Both the position numbers and the translations under genes were made by a program. The notes under the pieces were generated by a model. The model made no database searches and was not told the DNA's origin. It saw only the letters and a program-made list of their open reading frames with translations. Of a DNA stretch of 64,000 bases, positions 1-9,801 are shown piece by piece (within the stretch, counting starts at the first letter, position 1; each line of letters begins with the position of its first letter). The stretch comes from Oreohelix idahoensis (taxonomy: Eukaryota > Mollusca > Gastropoda > Stylommatophora > Oreohelicidae). The DNA is taken from NCBI GenBank assembly GCA_024509875.1, contig JAMPIV010017762.1, forward strand, positions 248,001 through 312,000, in the 5' to 3' direction.

Positions 1-346
1 CTATATTCTCGTTGGTGGATGCATAGGACACACATGCATTAGCATGATCTGTATCACTCCCACTATGTTCCGCGCAAACATTGGCATGGCGTTTGTTTCT
101 GCTTTCATGTCGTTTACCACCTTGGTTACTAGACCTTCTAGTATTGTCTACCTCATCATTCCTTTGATTATCATTGTAATGATTAAATCCGCCACTACAT
201 TGTGGTCTTTCATTATACCCTTTATAATGGGTACCATCACTTCCTCTATCATTCTGGTATCCACGACCCCTTTTAGAGAAATTCTGAAACCTATTTCTCT
301 CATATGGTGCAGGAGAATACCTTCTTGAAAAATTGTATCTTCCTCT
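1..346 (-). pseudogene. Gypsy-like gag, C-terminal part (runs off window start)
   Basis: On the minus strand one frame stays open from about 346 to the window edge, without a start of its own. It is rich in Arg, Ser, Asn and Tyr and carries an RGRG motif and many Asn/Gly pairs, a composition typical of nucleic-acid-binding gag tails. It lies just beyond the 3' tail of the LINE at 347-3329. The gag ORF on the far side of that LINE (3622-4539) ends in a similar Arg/Asn/Phe-rich stretch, so I read the two as one gag split by the LINE. No zinc knuckle is visible in this part. The link is inference; the open frame is direct. Confidence 0.45.
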
Positions 347-363
347 ATTAATAATAATAAATT
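347..363 (-). repeat. (ATT)n tail of the LINE
   Basis: A short ATT/AAT run lies directly downstream of the LINE stop codon on the minus strand. It marks the 3' end of the insertion. Confidence 0.6.
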
Positions 364-365
364 CT

Positions 366-3329
366 TTAAGCACCAAACACGGCGCATAAGGCAGAAACCA
401 GTGCTCTCCAGGTTGTTCGTTGTGACGCCACTCCTCTTAGCTCTTGCACATTATTTAGGCCCAACGTTCTTCCTTCTCTTATTATTGTTCTTCTGAGTGT
501 TTCTTTTGGTCTTCCTTTTTTCCTCTTACCCTCAGGAACCCAAGTGAGCGCCTGTAGTGGTATTCTGTTGTTTTGCATTCGTAGGACATGACCGATATAT
601 GACCATCGTCTTTTCCTTATATAGTCGGAGACATATTTCTGCCTAGAGTCTTCTCTTATTTGTCGATTAGTCTTGAATTCTTTCCAACTGATGTTCATGA
701 GTTTTCTAAGACATTTGTTCTCGAATGTATTCAGCTTGTTCTCCAATGATTTTGTTATTTTCCAACTCTCACAGCCGTATGTTAACACTGAGATAACATT
801 TGAATTAAACAGACGAAGCTTGGTATGTATATTCAATGATCGTAATTTCCAAATGTTAGATAATCTATTGAAGGCGCTAGCTGCCAAAGCAATTCTAGTA
901 TGGATTTCTCTTGTTGTGTCACCATCCTGAGTCATTTTACTGCCTAAATAATTGAAACTTTCAACTTTCTGTAGTTTTTCCCCGTTCAAGATGATATCAA
1001 AGGTCTCGTTAGAAAAGTTCATAGCTTTAGTTTTAGAGGCATTTATTTGGAGACCTATTTTAACCGAGAGATGACACAAATTATTTATTGCTTCTTGGGA
1101 TTGTCTTGGTGTTGAACTTAAGAATGCTACATCATCTGCGAAATCCAGGTCCCCCAGGAATTTTCCATTTGTCCATTTTATACCCAATTGTTCATTGTGG
1201 GTATAGTTTCTCATAACCCAATCAATAGCTATTCCAAAAAGTAGTGGTGACATAATACAGCCTTGTTTCACCCCTGTTTCTACTGTAAACCATTCTGTAT
1301 TCCCTTTATTTGTTCTAACACAACATCTTGCATTGTCATATAGCGCTTTGATTATATTCACATATTTTGTTGGAAAACCATAGATTGTAAGTATCTTCCA
1401 CAATGATGGGCGGTGTAGACTATCAAAGGCTTTTTGAAAATCGACGAAGGTGATAATAAGTGGCGATTGCCTTTCCACTGATTCTTCTATAATTGTTCTT
1501 AGTGTGAATATTTGATCAATACATGATCGTTTCGGCCTGAAACCCGCTTGTTCTTCTCTGATCTTTTCGTCAGCATGCAATTTAAGTCTTTCTAACATCA
1601 TGCAACATAATAATTTTCCAGGTACTGATAATAGAGATATACCACGCCAGTTATTACAGTCTGATAGATCACCTTTCTTCGGTAACTTTACAATAATACT
1701 GTCTTTCCATTGTTGTGGTGGTTGTTCTTCTCTCCATACTTCATTTATAATATCTAAAATTCTCAAGAGGTTGTTGTCATTAACTGCTTTAATCATTTCC
1801 CCTGAAATTTCGTCAACACCAGCAGCTTTAAAATTTTTTAATCTTTTAACGGCTTGTTTGATCTCGTCCAGCGTGAATTCATCGCAAGTTATTGGCAAGG
1901 TGGTTGTGGGTGTTTCATTATTAAAATCAGGTGTTACTGTTGGTGGTGGTCTGTTTAGCACCTCCATGAAGTGCTCAGCCCATCTCTTCATTTGTTCTTT
2001 TTCTGTTGGTATTGAATTCCCTAATTTACCTTTAACAGGTGTTTCCATAGCAGTAGGCTGGTGACATAGTTGTTTTGTAATTTGATAAAGGCACCTACTA
2101 TTACCAGTTCTTGCAGCATTTTCAGCTTCTACGGCCAGTTCATTGATGAAATGTCTTTTATCTCTTCGAGTTTTTGTCTTCACTTCTTTATTTAACAAGT
2201 TATAAGTTAGTTTGCAAGATTCAACTGCATTATGTGTACTTGCCGCTAGTAGTTTAAGTTTTGCTGTTTTCCTTTCTTGTATTTTATCCCAAGTATCTTC
2301 TCTCATCCATTTTTTCTTTTTATGTACTAGGTATCCGGTGGTCGCTACTGCTGCTTCTGTCATTGCTGTTCTCAGTTGTTCCCATTTAGTATCGATTGTC
2401 TTGGTGGTGATATCGTTGTCAATTTTGCCTAAAGCATCGAAATAGTTGTTCATTTTGACATTATATTCCTCCTTTATATCATTTGATTGCAGTCTGTGTA
2501 CATCTATTCTTCTATTTTTATTCTGTTGGTATAACTTCTTCAGTTTAATTCTCAGTTTAGCTATGCAGAGGTTATGATCGCTTCCGATCTCTGCACCTCT
2601 GTATGCTCTGACGTCTTGAACTGATGAGCGAAATTTAGCGCTTATGCAGAAGTGATCTATCTGGTTCTTAGTTCTGCCATCAGGTGAATTCCATGTTATC
2701 TTGTGGATATTCTTATGTGGAAAGATGGTGTCTGCCACAACGAGGTTTGATATTTCACAAAGTTCTAGAAGTCTTTCGCCATTTTGATTCATACAGCCTA
2801 TGCCATGAGTACCGAGATATCTTTGTACTCCATCGTTGTTGTCACCTACTTTGGCGTTAAAATCACCCATGACTGCTATTATGTCATGCTTGGGTATTGT
2901 GTTGATGGTACTTAGAAGTGCTTCATAGAAGTCATCTTTTGTGGTATCAAGAGCGTCGTTAGTTGGTGCATAACATTGTACAATTGAGAGCTTGAAAAAT
3001 CGTGTCTGAAATCTAGCTAATATTAGCCTCTCATTGATAGGTACCCAGCTGATAAGCGATGCTGCTGCTTTCTGTGTCATTAAGATGGCTACTCCCTCTG
3101 TGTGACGATTATCATTACTACCAGAGTATATAATTTGCTTTTTTTCTTCTGAAATATATTTTATGCCCTTCCCCGTCCATCTACACTCGCTGACACCCAA
3201 TAAGTCCAACTTATAATTATCCATTTCTTTAATTACTTCTTCCAATTTTCCGTCTTGATACATAGTTCTTACATTCCAGTATCCAATTTTGAAAATCTCC
3301 TTAGCCCCCAAGATATTAGAGTGAGTCAT
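366..3329 (-). CDS. LINE endonuclease-reverse transcriptase polyprotein (intact)
   Basis: This is a 987-residue ORF with no internal stop. Residues 1 to about 260 form an APE-type endonuclease, with GYWNVRTM near 16, SECRWTG near 47, GDFNAKVG near 155, QIDHF and GSDH near 220-250. A reverse transcriptase follows, with QAGFRPKRS, VDFQKAFDS, KQGCIMSPLLF and the catalytic FADD at about 730. The C-terminal part has YGCESW, GHVLRM and GKRKKGRPK motifs, as in the RTE-like elements often labelled craniofacial development protein 2-like in databases. The product would nick target DNA and copy its own RNA at the nick. The start at 3329 is the first Met before the endonuclease. Whether it is still active cannot be told from sequence. 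Confidence 0.9.
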   Translation of the reverse strand: MTHSNILGAKEIFKIGYWNVRTMYQDGKLEEVIKEMDNYKLDLLGVSECRWTGKGIKYISEEKKQIIYSGSNDNRHTEGVAILMTQKAAASLISWVPINERLILARFQTRFFKLSIVQCYAPTNDALDTTKDDFYEALLSTINTIPKHDIIAVMGDFNAKVGDNNDGVQRYLGTHGIGCMNQNGERLLELCEISNLVVADTIFPHKNIHKITWNSPDGRTKNQIDHFCISAKFRSSVQDVRAYRGAEIGSDHNLCIAKLRIKLKKLYQQNKNRRIDVHRLQSNDIKEEYNVKMNNYFDALGKIDNDITTKTIDTKWEQLRTAMTEAAVATTGYLVHKKKKWMREDTWDKIQERKTAKLKLLAASTHNAVESCKLTYNLLNKEVKTKTRRDKRHFINELAVEAENAARTGNSRCLYQITKQLCHQPTAMETPVKGKLGNSIPTEKEQMKRWAEHFMEVLNRPPPTVTPDFNNETPTTTLPITCDEFTLDEIKQAVKRLKNFKAAGVDEISGEMIKAVNDNNLLRILDIINEVWREEQPPQQWKDSIIVKLPKKGDLSDCNNWRGISLLSVPGKLLCCMMLERLKLHADEKIREEQAGFRPKRSCIDQIFTLRTIIEESVERQSPLIITFVDFQKAFDSLHRPSLWKILTIYGFPTKYVNIIKALYDNARCCVRTNKGNTEWFTVETGVKQGCIMSPLLFGIAIDWVMRNYTHNEQLGIKWTNGKFLGDLDFADDVAFLSSTPRQSQEAINNLCHLSVKIGLQINASKTKAMNFSNETFDIILNGEKLQKVESFNYLGSKMTQDGDTTREIHTRIALAASAFNRLSNIWKLRSLNIHTKLRLFNSNVISVLTYGCESWKITKSLENKLNTFENKCLRKLMNISWKEFKTNRQIREDSRQKYVSDYIRKRRWSYIGHVLRMQNNRIPLQALTWVPEGKRKKGRPKETLRRTIIREGRTLGLNNVQELRGVASQRTTWRALVSALCAVFGA

Positions 3330-3621
3330 GTTTACTGTCGAGCCTGGTTCTGTTTCGGTAACAATAGCTTGTTTTACGATAGTGAATTGTTAACTCACTG
3401 ATCAACCCTCCGATCCAACCGACCGATTCGAGGGTTTCGAGGTCAGTTATAGGAAAATATCTACACCACTAGATACTCTGGTGTATCTTTTATTCTATAA
3501 TTTAACATAACATGGTATTATCCATCGAAATATAAACATTCCTGATGTTTTTCTTTCGGCGTCTAAGGTGAGAAACGAATTTCACCTCCATCTTGGAAGG
3601 GTAGATAACTCATCATATCTA

Positions 3622-4539
3622 TCAGTAGCCGAGACTGACATTAGAGACATTGGAGGAGCTAAAATTAAACCTGTTTCTACCATCTGAACTTTTAGAACGT
3701 TGACGGTAGTCTCCATAGTCATGATAGGCAGCACCCACCGGTAATGAATCATCTGGTGCAGATCTCTTGATATCTCTGTTTGGATGGGCGACGACATATT
3801 GTCGACCGAGTTTCTCACACTCATCAATGGTCTTGGGACGTCTTTCCTGCAAAAAAGCTGTTAAGTCGGCGCTACATGCTGAAAGAACCTTATCTCTTAA
3901 CATTAAATCAATAATTCCTTCATAAGTCTTAGGGACTTCAGCTAACTCAATCCAACGATTGAGGTACATTTTTATAGAGGAGATAAATTCTCCGAAGTCA
4001 ACCTTTTTATCAGGTAAAATTGTATGACATTTTTCCCTGAAACCTTCTTCGGTATACCTAAATTTTCTTAACAAGGATTGCTTTACTATATCAAAGTCTA
4101 ATCGACTTTGTTGATCTAGTTGCATGAAACATTTCTGGGCATTTCCTGTTAGATGATCTGATAATAAATTACTCCAATGATATTTAGGTATTTTCATATC
4201 ATTTGCTTTCATTTCAAATTTTTCTATAAAACTATCGATACAATCTCGAGTATCGATAAAATTAGGCAATTTGAATTTTGGCATCCAAGACAAATGATCA
4301 TTATTTGATCCAAAGTTATCACCGGAAGCTTTAGATTGGATTTTTGCTAATTCAATTTCTTTTTCTTTCTCTTCCATTTTTATTTTATGCTCTCTTTCCA
4401 TTGCATCTCGTGCCAGAGCATCAGATTCCATTTTCAATTTATGCTCTCTTTCCATTGCATCTCGTGCCAGAGCATCCGATTCCATTTTTAATCTCTCTTC
4501 TTTCTCCTTTGCCTCCATTTCTTTTTCTCTTGTCTCCAT
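3622..4539 (-). pseudogene. Gypsy-like gag, N-terminal and capsid part
   Basis: The ORF has 305 codons. Residues 1 to about 60 are a charged coiled coil built of repeats of an 18-residue unit (REHKLKMESDALARDAME and variants). The next part (about 75-235) resembles a retrotransposon or SCAN-like capsid, with PKFKLPNF, a WSNLLSDHLTGNA segment and an LLRKFRYTEEGFR segment. It ends soon after an Arg/Asn/Phe-rich stretch, where the LINE was inserted. An in-frame stop sits just upstream of the first Met, so the true N-terminus may be longer and broken. Gag would package element RNA. The family assignment rests on overall pattern, not on a catalytic motif. Confidence 0.65.
4387..4494 (-). repeat. 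54-bp tandem duplication inside gag
   Basis: Two nearly identical 54-bp units (4387-4440 and 4441-4494) encode the 18-residue coiled-coil repeat of the gag protein. A partial third unit is visible at the N-terminal edge, before the in-frame stop. Confidence 0.85.
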
Positions 4540-4696
4540 TTACAATTTATGTTCTCTTTCCATTTCTTATCTATTACTATCCTATACGTTTGGACTTACA
4601 TTATCTTTAATTTTACTATTTTTGCTGTTCAGTCAGAATCATTGACTCATTGAGAACTTTACTTTTCTATCTTTACCATTGTCTGTCTTGACGTGC

Positions 4697-5080
4697 AAGG
4701 GTGCACCATTGAAAGTCAGATGGTCGAACAATTCTAATCGTTCTTTGAATTTGATAAAAACTGCATTTTAAAAGCATCCTATTCTAACCATACCTGATGC
4801 TCGGAAAATATTTTTTCTCAGAACTGACGCATCGGGGACAGGAATAGGGGCCTATTTGATGCAACGGTGGGACGACAAGCTTCATCCTTGTGTCTATGTC
4901 AGCAGAAAGCTTCTACCAGCTGAACAACGCTATGCAGCTGGAGAAAGAGAGTTAATTGCGATTGTGTGGTCGATTTCAAAGCTCTCTAAGTACCTGATCG
5001 GCCGAAGATTTATTTTACAGACAGACCACATGCCGCTGACAGCACTGAAAACAAAGACATACAACAACCCAAGATTATGT
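4697..5080 (+). pseudogene. Ty3/Gypsy RNase H fragment
   Basis: Translation on the plus strand gives the end of a reverse transcriptase-RNase H linker (KGAPLKVRW) and then a Gypsy RNase H: LRTDASGTGIGAYLMQ, PCVYVSRKLLPAEQRY, ERELIAIVWSISKL and LQTDHMPL. The first catalytic Asp (TDAS), the Glu (ERE) and the later Asp (TDH) are present. An in-frame TAA lies near 4767, and the homology stops at about 5080. No integrase or LTR follows. It is a fragment of an element facing the opposite way to the gag at 3622-4539, so the two are not one gene. Confidence 0.8.
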
Positions 5081-5740
5081 CACCGTGTGGTTGTACAGTG
5101 TAAAATACACTGTAAGTTAAAGTCAGTAAAACAGTTATTTGGTGTTAACAAGATGAAAGAGTATATAAAAATGGGTTAGAAAATCAGAATAATCTAAGTG
5201 ATAACTTATTTGTTCTTAACATGGGAGATAAAAGAATGAAAATGTAGTGTTTCTTGTAAGGGAGGGAACCTTTTTAGGCCTTAAAGTAATCTAAGTATAT
5301 ATCATTAGAGTTTACTAAATTTGCATATCAGACCAGTTTTAATAGAGATATAGAAGGATTAATGAAACTAAGTTAAAAAGTACAAAGGGGAATAACAATA
5401 TTATTAGCGCCCTTTACAGTTAAGAGAACGGAGTGCCGAGTAAAACGCACGTGAAAATAGTGACTAGAGGTAAACAGTTATGTAGCACAGTTCACGGAGC
5501 TGACAGCTTAGAATTAAGCGTCCCGATAGGTGAGTGAACTGAACAACGGACCAATCGTATTAACTAAAACAACTTTGGACCATCAGATAGGAAATTGAAG
5601 GACGATTGGAGATCAGTCCTACCAGAGAAGTTGACCGAGCAAGTCCAGGTTTGCTGGGCTCTCGGTGTTTTCATTTTGGACTTAGGTGTTTTTTCCAGGA
5701 TTTTGTGTTGGCTTAGCTATTCGTTAGCTAGGCTAACTTT
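5081..5740. other. No gene recognised
   Basis: About 660 bases lie between the RNase H relic and the ORF1 start. The last 110 bases before the ORF contain a short GC-rich inverted repeat at about 5634-5666, which could be a leader hairpin of the ORF1-bearing element. Nothing else is supported. Confidence 0.4.
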
Positions 5741-6958
5741 GTGACTGTGTTTGTACTAATTTGGTTGTATAACCAAGAAGTAAAAATAAGAAAAATGTCA
5801 GCACCTATTGTGCCAATAATTGAAATTAATGCAGAGAAGGATCTGGAAGGAGGAGTCCTTCATAAACCAGGGACACTAGTAATTACGGTAACCGGCCCAC
5901 AGGCCAATAGAGCGTCTTATTCGTTATTGGCGAGTATCCTGGCAGGGCCTGCAGCGGTAGGTCTGAGTGGCATTGCCACATTATACAGGTTTTCGGGACC
6001 CTTTAGGTGGTACGCCACTCTGACTGCGGCAGCGCAGATCAAACATTATCAAGGCCTACATGGCAAGAATCTAGAGTGGACCAATCCACAAATGACTGTG
6101 CACATTGAGCACCTGGACAAGGAAACGTCCAAGGGTATTCTGCACTGGATACCACCAACGATGAAAGCAGAGGCGGTGAGGAGGATCGCTGCGGAAGTGA
6201 CTGGCGATAAGAATGCTGAAGTCAGCAGAATTAAGACGGCATATGACATGTGGAACTTTTCCTATAGGCCGTCCAAGCATCAAGTGCCGCACTTCGCGCA
6301 TCTGAAGATGTCGGAGGACAAAATACAGCGAATATGGGTGGCCTTGCCCGGGCGCAGAATTCAATGTGCGATATGTGGGCTTGATACGCACTGGGTCAGC
6401 CAGTGCCCAAAAAAGCGGGCGGCCCCCACTCAAGCCAAGCAAGCAAGACAAGATGAGGCAGTGGCAGACAAAACTCCAGCGGAGCAGAGTAGGGCAACTG
6501 ACTCCCTCGCCCCAGAAAATACTGAATCAGAGTCCGAAAATGAGAAGAACACAGAAGTAGAATTTACAGATGTGCTTTCTAGAAGGAATGAGAAGAACAG
6601 GAAGAGGATGTTATTGCAGGCAACAAGGGCCGTAAAATCGAAGGAGGTAAGGCTAAACAGTAGCAGGTCGCCGGTGAAACACTCCCCCAGCAAGAAAGCC
6701 CTGCCCCTATCGCCCAGGGCGTCGACATCAGAACCTTCCCCCAAGAGCGTGTCAACACCAACAATTGATGAGCCGAATCAAACAGAGTCCGAAGATAAAG
6801 AGTACCCCGATATGACAGGGGCTTTTCAGATGGAAGAAGAGGCGGCGCCAGAGGAACCCCACCCCAACTGGGCGAGTATGACCGAGGACATAGACTCGAT
6901 GATGTCACAAGCAAGTATATATATAGACGGGCAGGAGTTTGAACCTGTTAGCGCATGA
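5741..6958 (+). CDS. Zinc-knuckle ORF1 of a non-LTR retrotransposon
   Basis: This 405-codon ORF has no internal stop. A CX2CX4HX4C zinc knuckle is at residues 209-222 (CAIC...H...C). The part before it (about 20-200) has an RNA-binding gag-like look, and the part after it is a long acidic, Ser/Pro/Glu-rich tail with Lys/Arg clusters. Single zinc knuckles of this kind occur in ORF1 of several LINE groups; the product would bind element RNA. The listed start at 5741 adds an 18-residue hydrophobic lead, and the internal Met at 5795 (MSAPIVPI) is an equally good start. No matching ORF2 follows directly, so the copy is probably 3'-truncated. It could belong to the same group as the Tx1/L1-like fragment at 9.8 kb, but a gap of nearly 3 kb and a candidate host exon separate them. 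Confidence 0.7.
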   Translation: MTVFVLIWLYNQEVKIRKMSAPIVPIIEINAEKDLEGGVLHKPGTLVITVTGPQANRASYSLLASILAGPAAVGLSGIATLYRFSGPFRWYATLTAAAQIKHYQGLHGKNLEWTNPQMTVHIEHLDKETSKGILHWIPPTMKAEAVRRIAAEVTGDKNAEVSRIKTAYDMWNFSYRPSKHQVPHFAHLKMSEDKIQRIWVALPGRRIQCAICGLDTHWVSQCPKKRAAPTQAKQARQDEAVADKTPAEQSRATDSLAPENTESESENEKNTEVEFTDVLSRRNEKNRKRMLLQATRAVKSKEVRLNSSRSPVKHSPSKKALPLSPRASTSEPSPKSVSTPTIDEPNQTESEDKEYPDMTGAFQMEEEAAPEEPHPNWASMTEDIDSMMSQASIYIDGQEFEPVSA

Positions 6959-8718
6959 GCTTACACCCACGAGTCCTTTCTCCCTGCGCTGGGACCCAGC
7001 GTAAGATGTCCGGCGTCAAGCGAGTAAAATGTGTGTGCTCCAGATGGCAGTTGACGAATGGTGCATGTGAGGTCAAGATGCATCCCGTGGTCATCCCCCC
7101 CTGTGAGTGTACTGACGTGGTGAACAAAATAATACCAGTGTGTGGGATGTCATGAAATATTCTAATCCACATATATAAATTAAAAGGTAAATGTAAAGCC
7201 TAACAAATAAATTTAATAAAAGGAAAGAAGAATGGTAAAGAACAGTGCTGTCACAATGACTGTACTCGAAATCCCCTTGTTTTCTACTTCGTCTGCAAAT
7301 TGTAACGCTTTCACGTTGATAGTAAAAGCCTACTGTATTATTACCCGCTTTCTTCAATGAAACGTGTACTGTATTTCTTGGAAAAACCTTGAGATACGCA
7401 AGCTGATCAATGACCTAGATTTAATATTTCATTCATTCCATACACGGCGTAACTAAAAGACAGATAAAGCAGGAGAGAGAGAGGGACGAATGAAGGCAGG
7501 AAGCATGCAACACTACACGCGTCGCGCGATTAATAGTAACGCAAATCCCACGTGTAAGGCCACTAGCAATAACTTTTTTTCATATAGTCAGTGAAAAAGA
7601 AACACTACTACTACAAGAATCAGGTTTAAAAATATGAAAAATGCTTATGAGGAAATATGAAATTCTACTGATTTACATCTAAGCTCCTGACATTAGTATG
7701 ACATAACAGTGGAAAAGGCAGGACAGGTGGCGGTTCTAAACAACGAAAAGGAATAAAGAACAAATATACGACTATCTTTGGAAAACACATATTTTGAACG
7801 CAGCCACTTAGCTCTTTTAAATTTGTATATTTGGGTTCCTTAGGGTTTGCTGACAAAGAATATGTAAAACGTTACGCAAATAGTCTAGGAATTACCAAGT
7901 TATGGCCAAAATAAAATAAAATAGTGGGGGTGCCTGACAGCATGAAATCATTTCTGCTCATAAAATTTTTTTTATAACGTGTTTGAAAAAACATTACGTT
8001 ACGGAAATAGCCTACCATGTTAACTCCTATTTGATTGGAGCGCAACAAATATAAGACTAAACACGATTGGTCGGGCTATAAATACTATCTTGTGTTGTCA
8101 GGGGAAACGTGAAAAGGAGTATTTTTTTTTGAAAAGATGTGTAGACATGGTTTGATTGGGTAGAGCTGCGAATATACTCAATTCAGAGCGTCTGTTCATT
8201 GCCACATCTTGTAATAAACCTACTAAGAAGCAGTGCGTTGAGCACCAGTGTATATTTTTTTATAAAATAAAGCCTGGGACATCGGCAGATCGGAGTTGTG
8301 CTATATTCATTGCCAGTCAACGAAACTGTTTATTATTTCCATAAATTGTGGTAAGCTTGAAATATTCAATATCTTTTAATGAAAATTGAATGTAAATTGA
8401 TAATTTATGTCTATATATATGTGTAGTTCAGTAGCGAACATGATGTAAAGCCTATGGTACTCCAGCCTGAACAGAAGGTGTCGGAGGAAAGTAAAACTGC
8501 ATGGAATGGCCAAACAGTACACTGACACCTAGATTATTGACTAGAAAGAAATAATGCTGGAATTGCAGAGGCGTAGTAACCCTTAGGGAGGAAAATACTG
8601 GTATAAAGTATTTCAGATGAAGCTGACAGTTGGCCTAACGCTCTGAACTCAATGTTTGTGATGTATTGTGCTCAGTGTAGAAATCGAGTATAAATTGGTT
8701 TTGAAGTAGGAGGTACAA
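6959..8718. other. No gene recognised
   Basis: This is AT-rich sequence with only short ORFs and no domain motif, tRNA or clear repeat. It could be intron of the gene whose last exon is proposed at 8734, but I found no other exon. Confidence 0.4.
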
Positions 8719-8733
8719 CCTTCTTTTTTTCAG
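8719..8733 (+). promoter_or_regulatory. Candidate 3' splice site
   Basis: A pyrimidine tract ending in CAG directly precedes a clean open frame. This matches the usual metazoan acceptor pattern of polypyrimidine tract plus CAG, with the AG at 8732-8733. Confidence 0.5.
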
Positions 8734-8851
8734 GGACCGTGGTCTTAAAGTTATTGAGCAGCACCTGGTCAGAGCTTTGCTGAAGCCAGAGGTGGACAGC
8801 ATACTCCTTGGTCCATATAGCAACCACTGGGGTGACTCCAGAACTCATTAA
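8734..8851 (+). CDS. Candidate terminal exon of an unidentified host gene
   Basis: After the acceptor AG, one extra base and then 38 codons read through to TAA at 8849-8851. The peptide (DRGLKVIEQHLVRALL, then KPEVDSILLGPYSNHWG) looks like a helix followed by a conserved-type C-terminus. It does not resemble any retroelement protein I know. An AATAAA lies about 105 bases downstream, at 8955. The phase-1 start implies upstream exons outside what I could recognise. The case rests on the combination of acceptor, open frame, stop and polyadenylation signal. I do not recognise the gene, and a chance open stretch of this length is possible. Confidence 0.4.
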
Positions 8852-8954
8852 AGTAATCGAGCAGAGGAGTCTTTTACTGCAGTCATCACGAAAGATAAGA
8901 GAGTGTGGCCATGGAGCTCAACATTATGTACCCCATCTTAAAATGACATTGTAA

Positions 8955-8960
8955 AATAAA
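8955..8960 (+). terminator. Candidate polyadenylation signal
   Basis: An AATAAA hexamer lies about 105 bases after the stop of the candidate terminal exon. The hexamer is common in AT-rich DNA, so it supports the exon only weakly. Confidence 0.3.
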
Positions 8961-9600
8961 ATTAAGAGGGGAATTAAATTGTTTTAATACCAGGAACTGA
9001 GAACATCTCCAATACTAGTTCCAATAGAAACAAACTATTGAAGTCATGATGACAAATACCAACAGAGCTTGAACAAAACAAAACCAGTATTACCTCATAT
9101 TACTACTACACAACTGACACACATAGGATACTATTAATAATATTTGTCACTACAAGAATCATATTAATAAATTCTGTACATATAACTTGTAATTAAAGTT
9201 GATTGTGATTCCTGGTTCCCTTTGTATTTGAATCAGGACACACATATACATTCATGACAGCACTGAATACATATTGTTATTTGAAAAGTTATCAGTGACT
9301 CCTTTAAGATATCCTCGTAGAGTGTTTTATGTATGTGAGTGTCCCAGTGTTGTCAAGTGTGGTGGAATAAATTAAATTGTTTATCTGTCTGTTGTTGTTA
9401 TGACTTACACTTCATCATACACATACCCTAGACATATAACGTAGTCATCACACTATTCCAGAATAATTCTGACTGAGGTATACATATGTGGTAGCAAGTA
9501 AGGTTATCTATAATACACTACTCTTATTAGATATAGATACCTTCACAGCTGATCTCAGTCAGTACACTAAGTCCCCTATAAATATTTAAAACATCCCACT
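8961..9600. other. No gene recognised
   Basis: This is AT-rich intergenic sequence without ORF, tRNA or recognised repeat. Confidence 0.4.
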
Positions 9601-9801
9601 TTACCACATGGGAGAAGACACTCTTTCCAGTCGGCAAGAAAGAAAGAAAGAAAGAAATTCGGAAAAAAACAATGTAAATTTAAAAGTAAATGATATAAAT
9701 AACTATAGTTTAGGTGCTTTTTTACAGTGTATTTTAAGAGTTGTGTTGATTGTAAATAGTTTTTTGATATTTAGTTTGTTCGCAAATACACACACTTAAA
9801 C

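Larger units (their letters stand above)
347..3620 (-). mobile_element. RTE-like non-LTR retrotransposon, probably full length
   Basis: The element is defined by the intact ORF at 366-3329, followed after only a few bases by an (ATT)n-type tail at 347-363 on the plus strand. A very short 3' UTR ending in a simple repeat is typical of RTE-group LINEs. The 5' end lies somewhere between 3330 and about 3650, where gag coding of an older element resumes. I could not find a convincing target-site duplication, so both ends are approximate. Confidence 0.7.

Noticed and set aside
44..328. Plus-strand ORF of 94 codons
   Set aside because: It is antisense to the Arg/Asn-rich gag tail, and its hydrophobic composition is a shadow of that frame.
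9641..9660. (GAAA)n run as a LINE tail
   Set aside because: It lies at the start, not the end, of the coding sequence in the same orientation; a tail of some upstream insertion is possible but no coding supports it.
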